DNA of 64,000 bases from Candidula unifasciata (Eukaryota > Mollusca > Gastropoda > Stylommatophora > Geomitridae). The stretch's first letter is position 1. Every line of letters begins with the position of its first letter. Positions 55,976 through 64,000 of this stretch are shown one piece after another. The position numbers and the translations under genes are program-made. The stretch is taken from the NCBI GenBank assembly GCA_905116865.2, contig CAJHNH020003168.1, positions 351,001 through 415,000 on the forward strand, read 5' to 3'. The notes under the pieces were generated by a model. That model did not search any database. It saw nothing but the letters and a program-made list of their open reading frames with translations, and was not told the DNA's origin.

Positions 55976-56173
55976 TTCTGTTGAAAAATTTCTAGTTTTT
56001 TGTTTAGCTGTATAATTCATATTTGAGAGTTGTTGTTTTCTTTCTAGATCCTATATGTCCTAACATTTCTCCTACATCCAGGTCTCGTTAGCAACTCTAC
56101 ACATATTCCTTGTCTTTCCTTGTCCATTATTTCATAGTCAAGAGTGTTTTTCGTATGTGTGCATATGTGTGTG

Positions 56174-56204
<31 letters not shown>

Positions 56205-56456
56205 CTCATTCATTTTATTCATAATTTCTTCAGTCATCCGTACTTGATTTTTCTTGCCCACTTTTATCGTTAGGTTGGCATTTGCGATTTGAATAATAAA
56301 CAACAACTAGATAATATTAGAAACATAACAGTAAGAGGAGAATCTCACTAGCATCGGTTATGTTAAAACAGTTAACTCTGCACAGACTGTTTAATACAGA
56401 AACTCATACAGAAGCACATACAACATTTCAATTTTTTTGCAAGTGTACATATCATT

Positions 56457-56740
56457 AGGCGGAGTCCGTGGCTAAGGCGTTGCGAGTCCGACTCGTAATC
56501 CAACGTACCGCGATCGAAACCCACTGCGGGCTGCATGGATTTTTATCGTGGTATGGGACGTCGCAGGTCGAACCAACCTCAAATGGGTACCAGGATGGCT
56601 GTCCTGGGGAAGTAAAGATGGCCGGCGTAATGCTGACCACATTACCCACCGAGTGCCGATTGGTCTGTAAAAATATGGGACGCTCTGCCCATCTACCCGA
56701 GGCGCCTTCGGCGTAATAAGGGATCTTTACTTTTACTTTA
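56457..56740 (+). repeat. tRNA-derived SINE, S1-related
   Basis: The head reads GGCGGAGTCCGTGGCTAAGG, then CGTTGCGAGTCCGACTCGTA and CCGCGATCGAAACCCACTGC, with good tRNA likeness. The body shares CACCGAGTGCCGATTGGTCT with the 718 copy, and the end reads CTTTACTTTTACTTTAT. Confidence 0.82.
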
Positions 56741-57007
56741 TATATCATTAGCGTAATCTCCTTTTATATCAGAAAGTCTCTGATGTTATTCAAATTTAAT
56801 TTCTTTCCTGGCGTTGCTGAAATAAATAAATATGTAAAACGTTTTCAGCGTCCACAAATGCTTAATTTATTTGATTCACAGTTTGTATGTACAATGGACA
56901 TGTCATCTGTTATTTGTGTTTTCTGATTAAATCTTTCATGTTCCATTCCATTGCTTTGTTCGAAAACAAAAGTTAAAAATTGTCGCATTTAACCAGCATC
57001 CCTGAAG

Positions 57008-57200
57008 CTATAGGTTATAATTGTGACTAGGTTATTTGCACCATTTAAAATGGCTTTTATGTACGCCACCAAAAGCTTTGAAAAGGACTCCTGCAGTGTT
57101 GATTGGATCAAATGAGACACACCCAAATATTGTCCTGACCGTCGACAAAGTCTTCTACCTGCAAGCCCAAGAGGCAACCCGGTCACCGATGCGACATGTT
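57008..57200 (+). repeat. Dispersed repeat R3, copy 3
   Basis: TTATAATTGTGACTAGGTTA, CGCCACCAAAAGCTTTGAAA, TCCTGCAGTGTTGATTGGAT, ATATTGTCCTGACCGTCGAC. 57200-57655 shows nothing I recognise. Confidence 0.7.
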
Positions 57201-57659
57201 TCATGTATGGTAGTGGATCTGATTACACACATCACTTCATTTCTGGTAGCGACTGTTAGCAACTGCCATATGCATTTACTGCGTGCGCATATTTCTCGAT
57301 TGTGCCGGGATCAATTGTTCACTAGTTTTTCAAATGCGACAGTGAGGGACATTTCATTTGACTTTCACTGGCACAGGAACGGAGCAAGTATGGGGAAACC
57401 CGATTGCAGTTAAGCTGAAAACTTTACTAAAACTAAGATTAGGACTAAGAATAAAACATATCACTAGCGATGGCCTATCTGATTATATCTCTAATCACTG
57501 GTGCTACCGTATCTCATTACACATCTCATCACAGTGAGCTAGAATTTAGCACAAACAGGATATAGGCATGTCTGTATATTTCTGAGTGCTTTTTTGTCTG
57601 ACTGCAGAAAACAGTTCTACAGCATTTGATGTTATGCAAACTTAAGACCCCCCACCCCT

Positions 57660-57965
<306 letters not shown>

Positions 57966-58565
57966 CACACACAAGTAGAACGGAGCACTTATGAGTTACT
58001 ACCCTTGTGCCTTGATGTTGATCTGTCGTCTAAACCTCAACCTAAACACTCTGTATTTCTGTTTTGTTCTGTTTTTATTTGGGACCCAAGGACCCACACA
58101 GGGAAGACTGAGCTTCATTGGAAGGTAAAAAGCAGAAAAAAGGGAAAACTAACACTTTGACTGTTTGTGAGACTGAGAACATTGCACATATTTCTGAAAT
58201 TCAATGCCTGCATAACAGACGTGTTATTAAATTTGTGTTACACTAATATAAATCTGTGGCCTATTTATGTATTTCCCTTGAACTAATTAAGTCCAAATAA
58301 CGCACCGCGAGTGACTGGATGTACTCATTTGGACCAGTCAACATATTATTATGCTTCTATATTCTTGTCAAGTCGGTGCGTGCTAAAATACTCTACACTA
58401 CATGGGTCTCCCACAAGGGATGTGTATTTAGGCCCTGTGGATGTAGTATACCCATTATTTTGTTGATTTCAGACTGGAGCATGCATCAGCTATGATGGTC
58501 TGGGATGGAATGTGTTATATAATGTATTTTAATAAAAATTGTCAAGTACCATTCACACACCATTA

Positions 58566-59666
58566 GCACATTAGATGTAGGGCACAAGGTCAGGAGTCAG
58601 ATGTAGGGCACAAGGTCAGGAGTCAGATGTAGGGCACAAGGTCAAGAATCAGATGTAGGGCACAAGGTCAGGAATGAGATATAGGGCACAAGGTCAGGAA
58701 TCAGATGTAGGGCACAAGGTCAAGAATCAGATGTAGGGCACAAGGTCAGGAATCAGATGTAGGGCACAAGGTCAGGAATGAGATATAGGGCACAAGGTCA
58801 GGAATCAGATGAAGGGCACAAGGCCAAGAATCAGATGTAGGGCACAAGGTCAGGAGTCAGATGTAGGGCACAAGGTCAGGAATTAGATGTAGGGCACAGG
58901 CACAAGGTCAGGAACCAGATGTAGGGCACAGGCAGAAGGTCAGAACAGAAATCAGATGTAGGGCACAGGCACAAGGTCAGGAATCAGATGTAGGGCACAA
59001 GGTCAGGAATCAGATGTAGGGCACAGGTACATGGTCAGGAATCAGATGTAGGGCACAAGGTCAGGAATCAGATGTAGGGCACAAGGTCCGGAATCAGATG
59101 TAGGGCACAAGGTCCGGAATCAGATGTAGGGCACAAGGTCAGGAATCATATGTAGGGCACAGGTACAAGGTCAGGAATCAGATGTAGGGCACAAGGTCAG
59201 GAATCATATGTAGGGCACAGGTACAAGGTCAGGAATCAGATGTAGGGCACAAGGTCAGGAATCAGATGTAGGACACAAGCACAAGGTCAGGAACCAGATG
59301 TAGGGCACAAGGTCAGGAATCATATGTAGGGCACAGGTACAAGGTCAGGAATCAGATGTAGGGCACAAGGTCAGGAATCAGATGTAGGACACAAGCACAA
59401 GGTCAGGAACCAGATGTAGGGCACAAGGTCAGGAATCATATGTAGGGCACAGGTACAAGGTCAGGAATCAGATGTAGGGCACAAGGTCAGGAACCAGATG
59501 TAGGGCACAGGCAGAAGGTCAGGAATCAGATGTAGGGCACAGACACGAGGTCAGGAATCAGATGTAGGGCACAAGGTCAGGAATCAGATGTAGGGCACAG
59601 ACACGAGGTCAGGAATCAGATGTAGGGCACAAGGTCAGGAATCAGATGTAGGGCACAAGGTCGGGA
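58566..59666. repeat. 26-bp minisatellite array with AGGTCA in each unit
   Basis: About 40 copies of AGATGTAGGGCACAAGGTCA plus GGAATC. Some units carry an extra ACAGGCACA or ACAGGTACA piece. A longer block containing the extra piece repeats near 59140-59460. It lies 2.3-3.4 kb beyond the Hox1 stop codon. Confidence 0.97.
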
Positions 59667-59869
59667 TTTTTATAGACCAGTCAACATTTGACAAGTAATG
59701 TGGTTATCTTTTCTTCTCATGTCATTTTCTGTTATTAATTTTAGTCTGGATCTGGTGTGCATGCACACATTCACACAGTACATTCACACATGCACTCATG
59801 TGTGCATAAACACAGACACACACATTTCCATGAGTTATGACATATCAACTGCAAATGCAGATCTCCAGG

Positions 59870-60255
59870 GCAGCTGTTCCGCTTTCTAGTTGATCATTTT
59901 GACTATAGACCTGACTGTTCTGACAGAGTGAGGGCCGCTGTTCGACTTTCTACTTGATCATTTTGACTGTAGACCTGACTGTTCTGACAGAGTGAGGGCC
60001 GCTGTTCACTTTCAAGGTAGTCATTTTGACTGTAGACCTGGCTGTTCTGACATAGTGAGGGCCATTTTTCGAGTTTCTACTTGATCATTTTGACTTTAGA
60101 CCTGGCTGTTCTGACAGATTGAGGGCCGCTGTTCCACTTTCTAGTTGATCGTTTTGACTGTAGACCTGACTGTTCTGACATAGTGAGGACCGCTGTTCCA
60201 CTTTCTAGTTGATCATTTTGACTGTAGACCTGGCTGTTCTGACGGAGTGAGTAGG
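59870..60255. repeat. 63-64-bp minisatellite array
   Basis: Six copies of ACTTTCTAGTTGATCATTTT, GACTGTAGACCTGACTGTTC, TGACAGAGTGAGGGCCGCTG; AGGGCC recurs at 59931, 59995 and 60058. Confidence 0.95.
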
Positions 60256-60564
60256 AACAGCTAAATGTACCACTTAAAAAATAAGTGTACCTCCAGATTG
60301 CAGCGGTACGGACTAATACGTGAAGGATGAGAATCAAACAGATACACACGTCAAAAACCCAGTGGAACCATCTACAATAAAACCTCGTTTACATGAACTC
60401 GCTTAACTCTCTCAGTTCCCGGTCAGTTGACAGGAGCAGAGCTTGGTCCTTTTATTTTAGTTCACACGTGAACTGGAACGAACATAAAGCTGACTCCACG
60501 CACAGTGGACTTCTGTAATGACTCAAGCCTTTACATAACGTTGTGAAACGATGCCCGGCATTCT

Positions 60565-60700
60565 TGGGGGGGGGGGGGGGGGGTCCTGTGTCTCCAGCCA
60601 TGTTATTGCTTTTGTCACAGCTTTGGTCACTGCCATGACCTCCAGACTACTTTTGGTCAATGCAACAGCACCAGATCTTGCTTCCCGATTCCATTTCCAG
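60565..60700. repeat. Poly(G) tract and dispersed repeat R7
   Basis: G run at 60567-60583, then the R7 block (TGTCTCCAGCCATGTTATTG, GTCACTGCCATGACCTCCAG) shared with 22360-22450. Confidence 0.6.
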
Positions 60701-60759
60701 CCTGCGCCGTAAAAGCCCAAGAGCTCCTTACGTGGCGAATATATTAACCTACCTACTAC

Positions 60760-61040
60760 TACTGACTTACGAAGAGAACTGTTTTGCTTACTGTATATTA
60801 CATCAGAGTGAGACAATCTACATTCTTTGCTCGTGTTATCAGAAGGGGGAAACTGAAGTACATCACGACGATGAAAAGTTGTATGGGAAAAGAGGCAGAA
60901 ACTAAAAAAATAAAATAAAAATAAAGACCAGTTAGACACGCTGCACGAAAGATCCACTGTGCCAGAATTGACTGAAAGTATATGAGTCAGACGACTGTGG
61001 ATAGACATGACTGCTAAAGTCACATGGCATGGACTGTAAG
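60760..61040 (+). mobile_element. LINE tail fragment
   Basis: CTTACGAAGAGAACTGTTTT, GAAACTGAAGTACATCACGA, GCCAGAATTGACTGAAAGTA, GTCACATGGCATGGACTGTA and an AAGAAGAAA end: the same family as 18780-19100. Confidence 0.6.
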
Positions 61041-61201
61041 AAGAAAAATGCATATAAATGAACGGGAAAAGGTTGGGGAAAGGGGGGGGGGAGGCACAAA
61101 TATTATATATATAAATAGACAATGTAGTTAGTGATCGGCATTTATAGAAAGAAGTACAAAGATAAAAGGCCACACTAGACAAGATAACAATAGAAAAAGC
61201 T

Positions 61202-61265
61202 ATAGTTACAGTGCCGGAAATCGAACCTGTCACCTCCAAATGGCGTACCAAGAACATGACCAAAT
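61202..61265 (-). repeat. tRNA-like SINE head
   Basis: On -: GGTCATGTTCTTGGTACGCC, then GAGGTGACAGGTTCGATTTC, a near-consensus B box with an upstream A-box-like part. No full tRNA fold is evident, so a SINE head is more likely than a tRNA gene. Confidence 0.4.
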
Positions 61266-61379
61266 ACTATGTCTAAAATACAACGAACATTAAAGAAAGA
61301 GATTTGATTGGTAGGTTCCATTGTGTTACACGCCATTCACATTTAAAAAAACAGAGGCTGGCTCTCGCACCACTATTTT

Positions 61380-61480
61380 AACTTGCGCAAGGCGGTCTGC
61401 TGTAATAGCGTCCGCAACTGGCATCTAACTCGGCACCTCAGGACTACGAAGCGTTTTCACAACGCATAAGTTACCTGTTT
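61380..61480 (-). repeat. SINE family S3 fragment (antisense)
   Basis: TTGCGCAAGGCGGTCTGCTG, CTGGCATCTAACTCGGCACC, CAGGACTACGAAGCGTTTTC. Confidence 0.6.
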
Positions 61481-61486
61481 CTAATG

Positions 61487-61965
61487 TGAGTTATCAGGTG
61501 TTCAACCACGAATCAATATCACAGTACAACACTCGAGTCTGTGGTGTTCTGAACCATGTATCAATATCATAACAAATAACACGAGTCTATTGCAATAGCG
61601 AGGCGTGGCATGTAACGTCTGAAATCGCCGCTTACACTTACCATTGACAAAGACAAATTTGTGTTATTATTTTGTATGACTGTTTACTATTTATTACCAA
61701 TAGCCACTTGGTTTGGGTCTCGAACATAGCGAAAAGAACGCTAGATACATGCTTACGCCACTTATGCAGAAACTGTAACATGTGAAAGTTACTAGTCTGG
61801 TACTTCAGTGCTAGCTGTGCACGCATATTCTCAACAGCTAAGCGACGAGGAGGAAAATGTCACGTGATACCCTTTTAGTGTAAATCGTTAACTCCTCGCC
61901 ACTGGTCTTCTGTATTCCCAACCGCAAGTCAATATCACAACGCGCGAGTTATCTGGTGTCCGGAC
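61487..61965. repeat. Degenerate about 48-bp motif repeated around the Hox1 3' end
   Basis: GAGTTATCAGGTGTTCAACC at 61488, GAGTCTGTGGTGTTCTGAAC at 61533, a copy at 61895-61945 (CAAGTCAATATCACAACGCG) and GAGTTATCTGGTGTCCGGAC at 61946. AATCAATATCACA occurs in the first and in related form in the others. The last copy overlaps the Hox1 stop codon. Confidence 0.55.
61690..61695 (-). terminator. Candidate poly(A) signal of Hox1
   Basis: AATAAA on -, about 255 nt beyond the Hox1 stop codon. It is the nearest perfect hexamer seen. Confidence 0.4.
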
Positions 61966-62322
61966 ACAAAGCCATATTCGGATGCGCAAGTCCATTATGC
62001 TCGTGGAGCTGACAACTGTCTCCATTGACCTTCTCAAACTGTATCTCCCGCATTCTCTTCTTTTGCTTCATGCGACGATTTTGGAACCAGATCTTCACCT
62101 GGGTTTCATTCAGACCAAGGGCTGCGGCTATTTCAATCCTTCTAGCGCGAGTGAGATACTTGTTGAAGTGGAATTCTTTCTCTAGTTCTGTCAGTTGTTT
62201 ATTGGTAAAGTTTGTGCGTCCAGATGCCGCGGATCCGTTCAGTTGCTGGCTGTTGTTCTCGTTAGGTGATTGCGTGTTGCTACTGTAGCTGTGTACGCTG
62301 CTGGAAAATTCACTTGGTTTGC
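61949..62322 (-). CDS. Hox1: Hox1 (labial-class) homeobox exon, 3' exon with stop
   Basis: A nuclear DNA-binding transcription factor of anterior body patterning. The - strand exon starts after acceptor TTGTCTACCCTTCAG. Two bases complete an upstream codon, then 123 residues run to TAA at 61951-61949. Residues 31-90 are the homeodomain: [70 protein letters not shown] and the RTNF start are diagnostic of Hox1/labial; Q50 and N51 of the recognition helix are present. The stretch before it is Ser/Asn-rich. The tail ([20 protein letters not shown]) is short. The YPWM-type hexapeptide belongs to the first exon, which was not found up to 64000. It is convergent to AARSD1. Confidence 0.95.
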
Positions 62323-62395
62323 CTGAAGGGTAGACAAATAAAGAATGAGAAACAGCATTAGAATTGTGAATATTGAATCTTTAACTATTTCAATA

Positions 62396-62450
62396 TCAAC
62401 CAATCAATCGATCGATCAATCAATCAATCATTCAATCAATCAATTAATCG

Positions 62451-62482
<32 letters not shown>

Positions 62483-62500
62483 GCCAATCAATCAAACACC
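62396..62500. repeat. (AATC)n microsatellite in the Hox1 intron
   Basis: Imperfect CAATCAATCAAT run with AATCGATC variants, about 75 bp upstream of the Hox1 exon on its transcribed strand. Confidence 0.95.
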
Positions 62501-62501
62501 A

Positions 62502-62630
62502 TGTCCTTTACTGAACGTCGTTCTTTCTCTAGCCATTTCTCTAGCTCATTGTGCTTCCATGACCAATGCATCTTCAATGTCCTGTATGTACGTTCGCTTC
62601 GATGAGAAAACGGGAGCAGGAAGAGAGGTT
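62502..62630 (-). mobile_element. Possible LINE fragment
   Basis: - strand reads RSERTYRTLKMHWSWKHNEL then EKWLEKERRSVKDM. Hydrophilic, of retroelement type, but no diagnostic motif. Confidence 0.3.
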
Positions 62631-62780
62631 GCGAAACGAAACATAATGGAAAAAGTGGAAAGTGGGGCCAGTTGAAATGGAGGCGGGGGGTTGGGTGCGC
62701 ACATAGAGATACAGCCAGACCGGAGTGCTCATCTATGGATACAACGATAAGTAAGAGTGATGTGGTCAACACCTAAGGCA

Positions 62781-62865
62781 GCGGTTCTCAACCTGTGGGT
62801 CTCGATCAATTTTGGGGTCGAATGACCCTAACACAGGGGTCGCTTAAGACCATCGGAAAGCGCAT
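62781..62865 (+). mobile_element. SPIN-like hAT transposon 5' terminus
   Basis: CAGCGGTTCTCAACCTGTGG, GTCTCGATCAATTTTGGGGT, CGAATGACCC, CACAGGGGTCGCTTAAGACC, ATCGGAAAGCGCATA. This is closely like the left end of SPIN (SPACE INVADERS) hAT elements (CAGTGGTTCTCAACCTGTGG... ACAGGGGTCGCCTAAGACC). Only about 85 bp is seen; no transposase and no right end. Confidence 0.75.
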
Positions 62866-63054
62866 ACTCATACATGGACACCAGAGAGAAAGAGAAAGAA
62901 GAGGCGCCCAAAAACAACATAAAGACAAACGATGGAAAGTGAACTAAGGCTGCATTGTTGACATGGAAAACTACATGGATATTGCACAGGAGAGGAAAGC
63001 ATGGAAAGTCCTGCCTGAAGCCTCATGTGACACTAGGCATAAAGAGAACTGATG

Positions 63055-63360
63055 GTGATGGATTATATTGACAGACAAAGAATTAAAAGGCTCGGCCATC
63101 TAATGAGAATGCAGCCAGACCAAATTGCAATGAGAATTTACAGCAGAACATCGGGAAGGAAGGCGAGGGAAAGACCAAGAAAGAGGTGAATGAATGGTAT
63201 AGCTGAAACCTGCACACACACACACACACACAAAAAAAAAAAAAAATAAAGGATTAACAGATCGATCACTCAAGCCACCAGAGAAGCGCAAAACAAATTC
63301 AGAAAACCACGACACTGGGCTATAACCTAATTTCAGTAAATCGGATGAGAAAAGAAAGAA
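63055..63360 (+). mobile_element. LINE C-terminal fragment with (CA)n inside
   Basis: DRQRIKRLGHLMRMQPDQIA, RTSGRKARERPRKR, then (CA)n and poly(A) at 63211-63246, then CCACCAGAGAAGCGCAAAAC and a GAAAAGAAAGAAAAG tail. It is of the same family as 41990-42240, where no (CA)n is present. Confidence 0.78.
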
Positions 63361-63484
63361 AAGTTATTAAAAATGTATTAGTTCCTAAATTATCAATAAT
63401 ATTAAAAAATAATTCTATAAATTATTTTTGGGTAGAGGGAGGAAACATTGTATAAACTGATTAGCTTTGGATGTCCCGTTTTCA

Positions 63485-63625
63485 GCTCAAAATATTAGGC
63501 TGGGTCGACTGAGGCGCCAATTTCAATGCTAAATTTTGTTTTTCCCCTCTAGATGTGGATTTGAATCCTAGACTTTCCAGCCCTCATGCTATCGTCTAGC
63601 CCCTAGCTTACCGCAACCCCTAAAT
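63485..63625 (-). repeat. tRNA-derived SINE, family S1, partial
   Basis: TTAGGCTGGGTCGACTGAGG, GTGGATTTGAATCCTAGACT (B box reversed), CTATCGTCTAGCCCCTAGCT. Confidence 0.6.
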
Positions 63626-63683
63626 ATCCGTGAATGAAGTTCAACCCCACGAAATATACACTGTCCTTTTTTTAAAGGTTTGT

Positions 63684-63778
63684 TGCGTATCCTGTACAGG
63701 ACGTTGCAGAACCAACCCCAGCAGCGCCGGGCTGTTGTGTGGTTTCTCTAGGCAAATTTACGTCCAGTAGTTTGATAT
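63684..63778 (-). repeat. SINE family S3, truncated
   Basis: GCGTATCCTGTACAGGACGT, TTGCAGAACCAACCCCAGCA, ACGTCCAGTAGTTTG. It is broken off where a LINE tail has inserted. Confidence 0.75.
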
Positions 63779-63874
63779 GCATGAGGCGGGAGAACTGGCG
63801 AGAGACCGAGTTTCTTTCAGGCAGACTGTGATGAGAGCGACGTTCTGCAAAGGACCTGCTACATGATGATGATG
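63779..63874 (+). mobile_element. Very short RTE-like LINE tail with target duplication
   Basis: A 96-bp copy of the element at 2773-3259: GAGAACTGGCGAGAGACCGA, GCAGACTGTGATGAGAGCGA, TCTGCAAAGGACCTGCTACA and TGATGATGATG. A 10-bp duplication AGTTTGATAT at 63769-63778 and 63875-63884 fixes both borders. Confidence 0.92.
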
Positions 63875-64000
63875 AGTTTGATATACACTGTAGGGAACAG
63901 AAAAGGGGAAAAGGGGAAGCAAGAAACAAAGAAATAGAAAGATACATAGACAATTTTTAAAATACCCTTGTCAATCCGGCGTGTCAAACAAAATATCATA

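Noticed and set aside
55652..55984. A 110-codon Ser/Leu/Phe-rich frame
   Set aside because: Low-complexity pyrimidine tract with no motif.
60523..61263. A 246-codon open frame on the - strand, the longest in the window
   Set aside because: It runs through a SINE head, antisense to a LINE tail, a poly(G) tract (poly-Pro) and repeat R7. No domain or splice context; treated as a chance frame.

Overview
The window is animal nuclear DNA: spliced genes with introns of 1-5 kb, tRNA-derived SINEs, decayed non-LTR retrotransposons, DNA transposons and very abundant mini- and microsatellites. The Hox1-type homeodomain, the long introns and the repeat mix suggest a lophotrochozoan, most likely a gastropod mollusc. 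That assignment is inference; nothing in the window names the species.

Two recognisable protein-coding genes and one unrecognised coding exon are present. (1) AARSD1, the stand-alone alanyl-tRNA editing protein, runs on the + strand from an ATG at 21293 to a TGA at 53628. Twelve exons are placed, including a 39-nt first coding exon (MSFMCQQNSYLKE) and an 18-nt microexon (PDDKGT). All placed introns have GT-AG ends and the phases chain correctly, except before the last exon, where about 95 coding nt are not securely located. (2) The homeobox-bearing last exon of a Hox1/labial gene lies on the - strand at 61949-62322. Its first exon is outside the window or to the right. The two genes are convergent, with 8.3 kb of mostly satellite DNA between their stop codons. 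(3) A 385-nt open exon with a start codon and a good splice donor lies on the - strand at 8289-8673; I do not recognise the protein.

Layout. 1-21 kb: intergenic, with LINE ORF2 remnants (4-5 kb RNase H domain; 6.5 kb; 11.2 kb; 15.5-16.3 kb; 18.3-19.1 kb), RNase H-like retroelement pieces (16.7-17.9 kb), SINEs, a nested MITE and two large minisatellites (48-bp and 52-bp units). 21-54 kb: AARSD1, whose introns hold a Helitron with both ends, MITEs, SINEs, LINE tails, an LTR-like segment and at least eight minisatellite arrays (29-, 44-, 29/24-, 38-, 56-, 23-, 19-bp units and tetranucleotides). 54-61.9 kb: intergenic, with a 1.1-kb 26-bp array and a 64-bp array downstream of Hox1. 62-64 kb: Hox1 intron, with a SPIN-like hAT terminus and LINE/SINE tails.

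AARSD1 and Hox1 are not functionally linked. AARSD1 hydrolyses mischarged tRNA(Ala) in the cytosol, and Hox1 is an anterior patterning transcription factor. If the Hox cluster is intact, the window covers its anterior (3') flank.
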